Source of the DNA: DATCLS01 sp036563805
Lineage (GTDB): Bacteria; Actinomycetota; Acidimicrobiia; Acidimicrobiales; VFJN01
Assembly: GCA_036563805.1 (NCBI GenBank)
Contig: DATCLS010000049.1
Coordinates: 62,001-126,000 of the forward strand
Reading direction: 5' to 3'
Length of the DNA stretch: 64,000 bases
Part shown: positions 60,793 through 64,000 of the stretch, piece by piece
Layout: every line of letters starts with the position of its first letter
Position numbering within the stretch: the first letter of the stretch is position 1
Program-made: the position numbers and the translations under genes
The notes under the pieces: model-generated
Seen by the model: the letters and a program-made list of their open reading frames with translations, nothing else
What the model was told of the DNA's origin: nothing
Databases searched by the model: none

Positions 60793-62166
60793 CTACTCCG
60801 CGGCCTCGGCGAGCGCCTCGGCCAGCGACGGGTGGACCATCAGGCTCTCGTGGATGTCGTTGACCCGCAGGCCGTTGGTCACGGCCACGGCCAGCACCGA
60901 GATGAGCTCGGCGGCGTGGCGCCCCACGATGGAGCCGCCCAGCACGACGCCGGTGGCCGGGTCGGACAGGATCTTGACGAAGCCCCGCGGCTCGTTGTTG
61001 ATCAGCGCCTTGGCCGAGGCCGAGAACGGCACCTTGGTCACCCGCAGCTTCCGGCCCTCGGCGAAGGCGTCGGCCTCGGCCAGGCCGACGTCCGCGATCT
61101 CCGGCTCGGTGAAGATGGCCGAGGCCGCCTTGTCGTAGTCGAGGTGCCGGTGCTGGCGGGTGTGCAGGCCCATGACGTGCTCGGCGATCTTGCGACCCTG
61201 CATCGACGCCACCGACGACAGCGGCAGCTTTCCCGACACGTCGCCCGCCGCGTAGATGTGGCGGACGTTGGTCATGCAGTTGTGGTTGATCCGCACGTAG
61301 CCGGCCTCGTCGACCTCGACACCGGCCGCGTCCAGCCCCAGGCCGTCGCTGTTGGGGATCGAGCCGATGGCGAGCAGGGCGTGGCTGCCGACCGCCACCC
61401 GGCCGTCGTCGCAGCGCACGGCCACGCCGCCGCCCTCCTCGGGCGGCAGGCGGTCGATGCCGACGGCCCGGGCGCCCTTGAACAGACGCACGCCGCGGCG
61501 CAGCAGCTCCTCCTCCAGCGCAGCGGCCACCTCGGGGTCCTTCTGGGGCAGCACCTGCTGGCGGCTGACGATCAGCGTGACCTGGCTGCCCAGCGACGAG
61601 AACATGTGGACGAACTCGACGCCGGTCACGCCCGAGCCGATCACGACCAGGTGCTCGGGCAGCTCGGGCGGCGGGTAGGCCTGGCGGGTGGTGAGGATGC
61701 GCTCGCCGTCCACGTCGGCCCAGTCGGGGATGCGGGGCCGGCTGCCGGTGGAGATGACGATGGCGTCGGCCGTCACCTCGGTGACGCCGTCGTCGGTCTC
61801 GACCACGATCTCGTGCGGCCCCTTGAGCCGGGCGGTGCCCTGGATCAGGCGCACGCCCTGGCTCTGCAGCAACTCGACGACGTTGGACTCGAGCCGGTCC
61901 TCGATCTGGAGGATGCGGTTGCGGAGGGCCTCGAAGTCGAGCTGCACGCCGGCCCCGGTCAGCCCCATGCCCGGGGCGGTGGCCACGACCCCCATCGTCC
62001 CGGCCGTGGCGATCATCGCCTTGGACGGGATGCAGTCGCGCAGGTGCGCGGCGCCGCCCACGATCTCGCGCTCGATCATGGTCACCTCGGCGCCGAGGCG
62101 AGCGGCTGTGGTAGCGGCGGTGTTGCCGGCGGGTCCGCCGCCGATGATGGCGAGACGTAGGGGCAT
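60793..62166 (-). CDS. lpdA: LpdA-like flavoprotein (NAD(P)H quinone reductase/transhydrogenase type)
   Basis: 457 residues from ATG 62166. FAD loop LAIIGGGPAGNTAATTAA; NAD loop VVIGSGVTGVEFVHMFSSLG; dimer domain with FTEPEIADVGLAEADA and catalytic-type HPSLAEAL. The disulfide motif GGxCxxxxC is changed to GGAAHLRDCIPSK, losing the first Cys (A40) and keeping C45. That matches M. tuberculosis LpdA (Rv3303c), which lacks lipoamide activity and reduces quinones. TAGCCT lies 6 bases before the ATG. Confidence 0.88.
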   Translation of the reverse strand: MPLRLAIIGGGPAGNTAATTAARLGAEVTMIEREIVGGAAHLRDCIPSKAMIATAGTMGVVATAPGMGLTGAGVQLDFEALRNRILQIEDRLESNVVELLQSQGVRLIQGTARLKGPHEIVVETDDGVTEVTADAIVISTGSRPRIPDWADVDGERILTTRQAYPPPELPEHLVVIGSGVTGVEFVHMFSSLGSQVTLIVSRQQVLPQKDPEVAAALEEELLRRGVRLFKGARAVGIDRLPPEEGGGVAVRCDDGRVAVGSHALLAIGSIPNSDGLGLDAAGVEVDEAGYVRINHNCMTNVRHIYAAGDVSGKLPLSSVASMQGRKIAEHVMGLHTRQHRHLDYDKAASAIFTEPEIADVGLAEADAFAEGRKLRVTKVPFSASAKALINNEPRGFVKILSDPATGVVLGGSIVGRHAAELISVLAVAVTNGLRVNDIHESLMVHPSLAEALAEAAE

Positions 62167-62172
62167 AGCTCC

Positions 62173-62178
62173 AGGCTA
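62173..62178 (-). promoter_or_regulatory. Predicted -10 of leaderless lpdA promoter
   Basis: Reverse-strand TAGCCT, 6 bases before ATG 62166. Confidence 0.5.
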
Positions 62179-62345
62179 GAGCCGGCGCGGGGAGCCGCCG
62201 TGCGTGCATCGCCGAGTCAGCGGTCGCGGGCGAGGACGCAGGAGGGGGCCGCACACCTCGACCGGCCGCCGGTGCGACGACGAGGACGCAGCTAGCGGCG
62301 TCGGTGGCCGGCGAGACCGGTGCGGGCGGGCCCCGCGAGCCGGCT

Positions 62346-63128
62346 CTATCGGCTGGACCTGGCCAGCCGGACCATGCGGTGGTCGGGCGTGAACAGGCGG
62401 CGGGTCAGGCCCAGGCCGACCACGACCGCGTTGGTGGCCACGCACCCCAGGATCAGGTACATGAGCGCGGCCTGGACCAGCACGGCGTCGACCGGGTCGG
62501 CCCCGGCCAGGATCAGGCCGGTCATGGCCCCGGGCAGGAACACGAGGCCGACCGCCTTGGTGCTCTCGATCTGCGAGGTGAGCGCCGTGCGGAGCGCGGC
62601 GCGCACGAACGGCTTCGACGCCTCCTGCCACGGCTGCCCGAGTGCCAGCCGGGCCTCGACCTCGCCCCGGCGGTCGGCCAGCTCGCCGATGATGCGGCGG
62701 GCGGCCACCACCGTGGCGCCGATCGAGTTGCCGATCATCATCCCGGCGATCGGGACGATGGCCCGGCCCGCCTGGGGGTAGATCCGCAGGCCGAACACGA
62801 CGAGCAGGCTGAGCGTGGCCGAGGCCGCGGTGGCGAGGAAGGCGAGCCGGGCGATGCCCGGGATCTCGGGCGCCCGGCGGCGCACGGTCACGGCCGCCAC
62901 GCCCACCATGACCGCCACCCAGGCCCAGGCCAGGGCGATCGGGGCATCGTCGTCGATGACCACCACGAGCACGTAGCCGGTGGCCAGCAGCTGGACCAGC
63001 GCCCGGCCGGTGGCCCACAGCATCTCGCGCTCGAGCCGGAGGCCCCGCCACACCGACAGCCCGATGGCGACGCCGACCAGGATGAGGGAGATGGCCAGCC
63101 CGCTCCAGCCGATGGCGGCCTCATCCAC
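62346..63128 (-). CDS. fetB: FetB-like ABC transporter permease (UPF0014)
   Basis: 260 residues from GTG 63128, overlapping the ATPase gene end by 8 bases. About seven membrane helices; GRALVQLLATGYVL, IPIAGMMIGNSIGATVVAAR, ESTKAVGLVFLPGAMTGLIL and ALMYLILGCVATNAVVV match FetB, the permease of the iron exporter FetAB of E. coli. Metal export or oxidative stress resistance is likely. Starting further upstream would lie inside the ATPase tail. Confidence 0.9.
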   Translation of the reverse strand: MDEAAIGWSGLAISLILVGVAIGLSVWRGLRLEREMLWATGRALVQLLATGYVLVVVIDDDAPIALAWAWVAVMVGVAAVTVRRRAPEIPGIARLAFLATAASATLSLLVVFGLRIYPQAGRAIVPIAGMMIGNSIGATVVAARRIIGELADRRGEVEARLALGQPWQEASKPFVRAALRTALTSQIESTKAVGLVFLPGAMTGLILAGADPVDAVLVQAALMYLILGCVATNAVVVGLGLTRRLFTPDHRMVRLARSSR

Positions 63129-63978
63129 GGGCCGGTGACCCCTGGTCGTCGCCGTCGCGGTCGGGGGCGGCCGCGCCGTCCCGGTCGGACCCGCCGTCGG
63201 CCCCGGACCCACCGTCGGCCTCGGGCCCGTGGCGGCCGTGCCCGTTGCTGCCCCGCCCGCCGGGCCCCGCCTCGCTCCGGGCGGCGGCCAGGTAGCGGTC
63301 GCGCTCCTCGGCCCCGGCCACGTGGCCGTCGATCAGCACCACCAGGTCGTCGGCCAGGCGGTCGGCCTGCTCCAGGTCGTGGGTGACCCACAGGACCGGC
63401 CGGCCGCCGTCGGCCAGCCGGCGGGCCGTGTCCTCGAGGTGCTCGCTGCTGGCCCGGTCGAGCGCCGAGGTGGGCTCGTCCATGAGCAGGACCTCGGGCT
63501 CGGTGACCAGCGTCCGGGCCAGGCACAGGCGCTGGGTCTCGCCGCCCGACAGGTCGTCGGCCGACCGGTCGAGGAACGACTCCCCCAGCCCGGCGTCGTC
63601 GAGGGCGGCGGTGAGCCGGGTGTCGTCGGCTTGCGGGTCGGCGACCAGCAGGTTGTCGCGCACCGTTCCCGGGAACGGCGCCGGCCGCTGGAACACCATG
63701 CCGACCCGGCGCCGCAGCGCCAGCGGGTCGAGCTCGTCGAGCGGGTCGCCCCGGAAGCGCACGACCCCCGACGTCGGGACCTCCAGCCGGTTGAGCAGGC
63801 GCAGCAGTGTGGTCTTCCCGCCGCCGGACGGTCCGACGATCACGGTGATCCCACGGTCGCCGACGGTCAGGTCGACGTGGTCGAGCACCCGGCGCCCCTC
63901 GACCTCGAGCGAGACGTCGTCGAGGGTGAACAGCGCGGCCGGAGCGTCGATCCCGGCGCCCGCCCGCCGGTCGGTCAC
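63121..63978 (-). CDS. fetA: FetA-like ABC transporter ATP-binding protein
   Basis: 285 residues from GTG 63978. Walker A GPSGGGKTTLLRLLNRLE, Q-loop VFQRPAPFPGTV, signature LSGGETQRLCLARTL, Walker B VLLMDEPTSALDRASSEHLE and switch VTHDLEQ. After about residue 235 a Gly/Asp/Arg/His-rich tail of 50 residues is added, not usual for FetA, possibly a disordered metal-binding segment. Partner of the FetB permease that follows. Confidence 0.91.
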   Translation of the reverse strand: MTDRRAGAGIDAPAALFTLDDVSLEVEGRRVLDHVDLTVGDRGITVIVGPSGGGKTTLLRLLNRLEVPTSGVVRFRGDPLDELDPLALRRRVGMVFQRPAPFPGTVRDNLLVADPQADDTRLTAALDDAGLGESFLDRSADDLSGGETQRLCLARTLVTEPEVLLMDEPTSALDRASSEHLEDTARRLADGGRPVLWVTHDLEQADRLADDLVVLIDGHVAGAEERDRYLAAARSEAGPGGRGSNGHGRHGPEADGGSGADGGSDRDGAAAPDRDGDDQGSPARG

Positions 63979-64000
63979 ACGCCCGAGCGCTCCGACCCGC

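Overview
The window is 64 kb of very GC-rich, densely packed chromosome from an actinobacterium. The lineage is inferred: F420 genes (cofD, cofE), DUF3499, DUF5719, a fused AccA3-type carboxylase subunit and a DprE1/DprE2/UbiA set point to Actinomycetota, and the lack of mycolic-acid or WhiB genes plus GTG/TTG leaderless starts suits a deep branch such as Acidimicrobiia. No rRNA, tRNA, insertion sequence or CRISPR array was seen. From memory of the M. tuberculosis H37Rv map, many genes match its manA-to-accA3 stretch (Rv3255c to about Rv3303c): PMI-like cupin, SIS isomerase, ManB, DUF3499, CofD/CofE, mannose-1-P guanylyltransferase, RmlD, LCP protein, acyl-CoA dehydrogenase, GtrA, BirA, AccA3 and LpdA.

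Layout. 1-2125: edge-truncated molybdopterin oxidoreductase. 2350-5423: hexose-phosphate operon (manB, Trm112, SIS isomerase, cupin) feeding GDP-mannose. 5477-10592: CPBP protease, very large membrane protein and GtrA-GT2 glycosyltransferase, coupled by 4-base overlaps. 10681-13771: DUF3499, ftsH and an anchored thioredoxin. 14222-19632: giant GT2/membrane protein coupled to a DUF5719 protein. 19789-24929: small unknown protein, GT4, GDP-deoxyhexose genes (rmd, gmd), then cofD-cofE. 25101-27604: secreted PETase/cutinase-like polyester hydrolase, standalone LigD-type polymerase domain, cupin. 27707-36700: sugar-nucleotide genes (epimerase, NDP-sugar pyrophosphorylase, fcl), a His-rich anchored protein, an MFS exporter and three GT4 glycosyltransferases ending in a strong hairpin. 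37070-40088: an accessory patch with an HTH/DUF397 pair, gene debris and a frameshifted AbiEi/DUF559 gene. 40022-40758: ArsR-SRPBCC pair. 40885-46727: ugd-uxs (UDP-glucuronate, UDP-xylose) and dprE2-ubiA-dprE1 (polyprenyl-phospho-arabinose). 46799-54105: GntR regulator, then the acyl-CoA dehydrogenase-LCP-rmlACBD operon (dTDP-rhamnose and polymer ligation). 54201-63978: pabB, beta-propeller lipoprotein, pabC, divergent birA/accA3, MauE-like protein, LpdA-like flavoprotein and FetAB exporter.

Taken together, much of the window builds the cell envelope. It encodes routes to mannose, rhamnose, fucose or D-rhamnose, glucuronate, xylose and arabinose donors, enzymes to transfer them, and an LCP ligase to attach the polymer to the wall. 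A second recurring feature is transcriptional: about sixteen lead genes carry a TANNNT -10 box only 6-9 bases before an ATG/GTG/TTG start and no Shine-Dalgarno, which indicates pervasive leaderless transcription, while downstream genes are joined by ATGA/GTGA overlaps.
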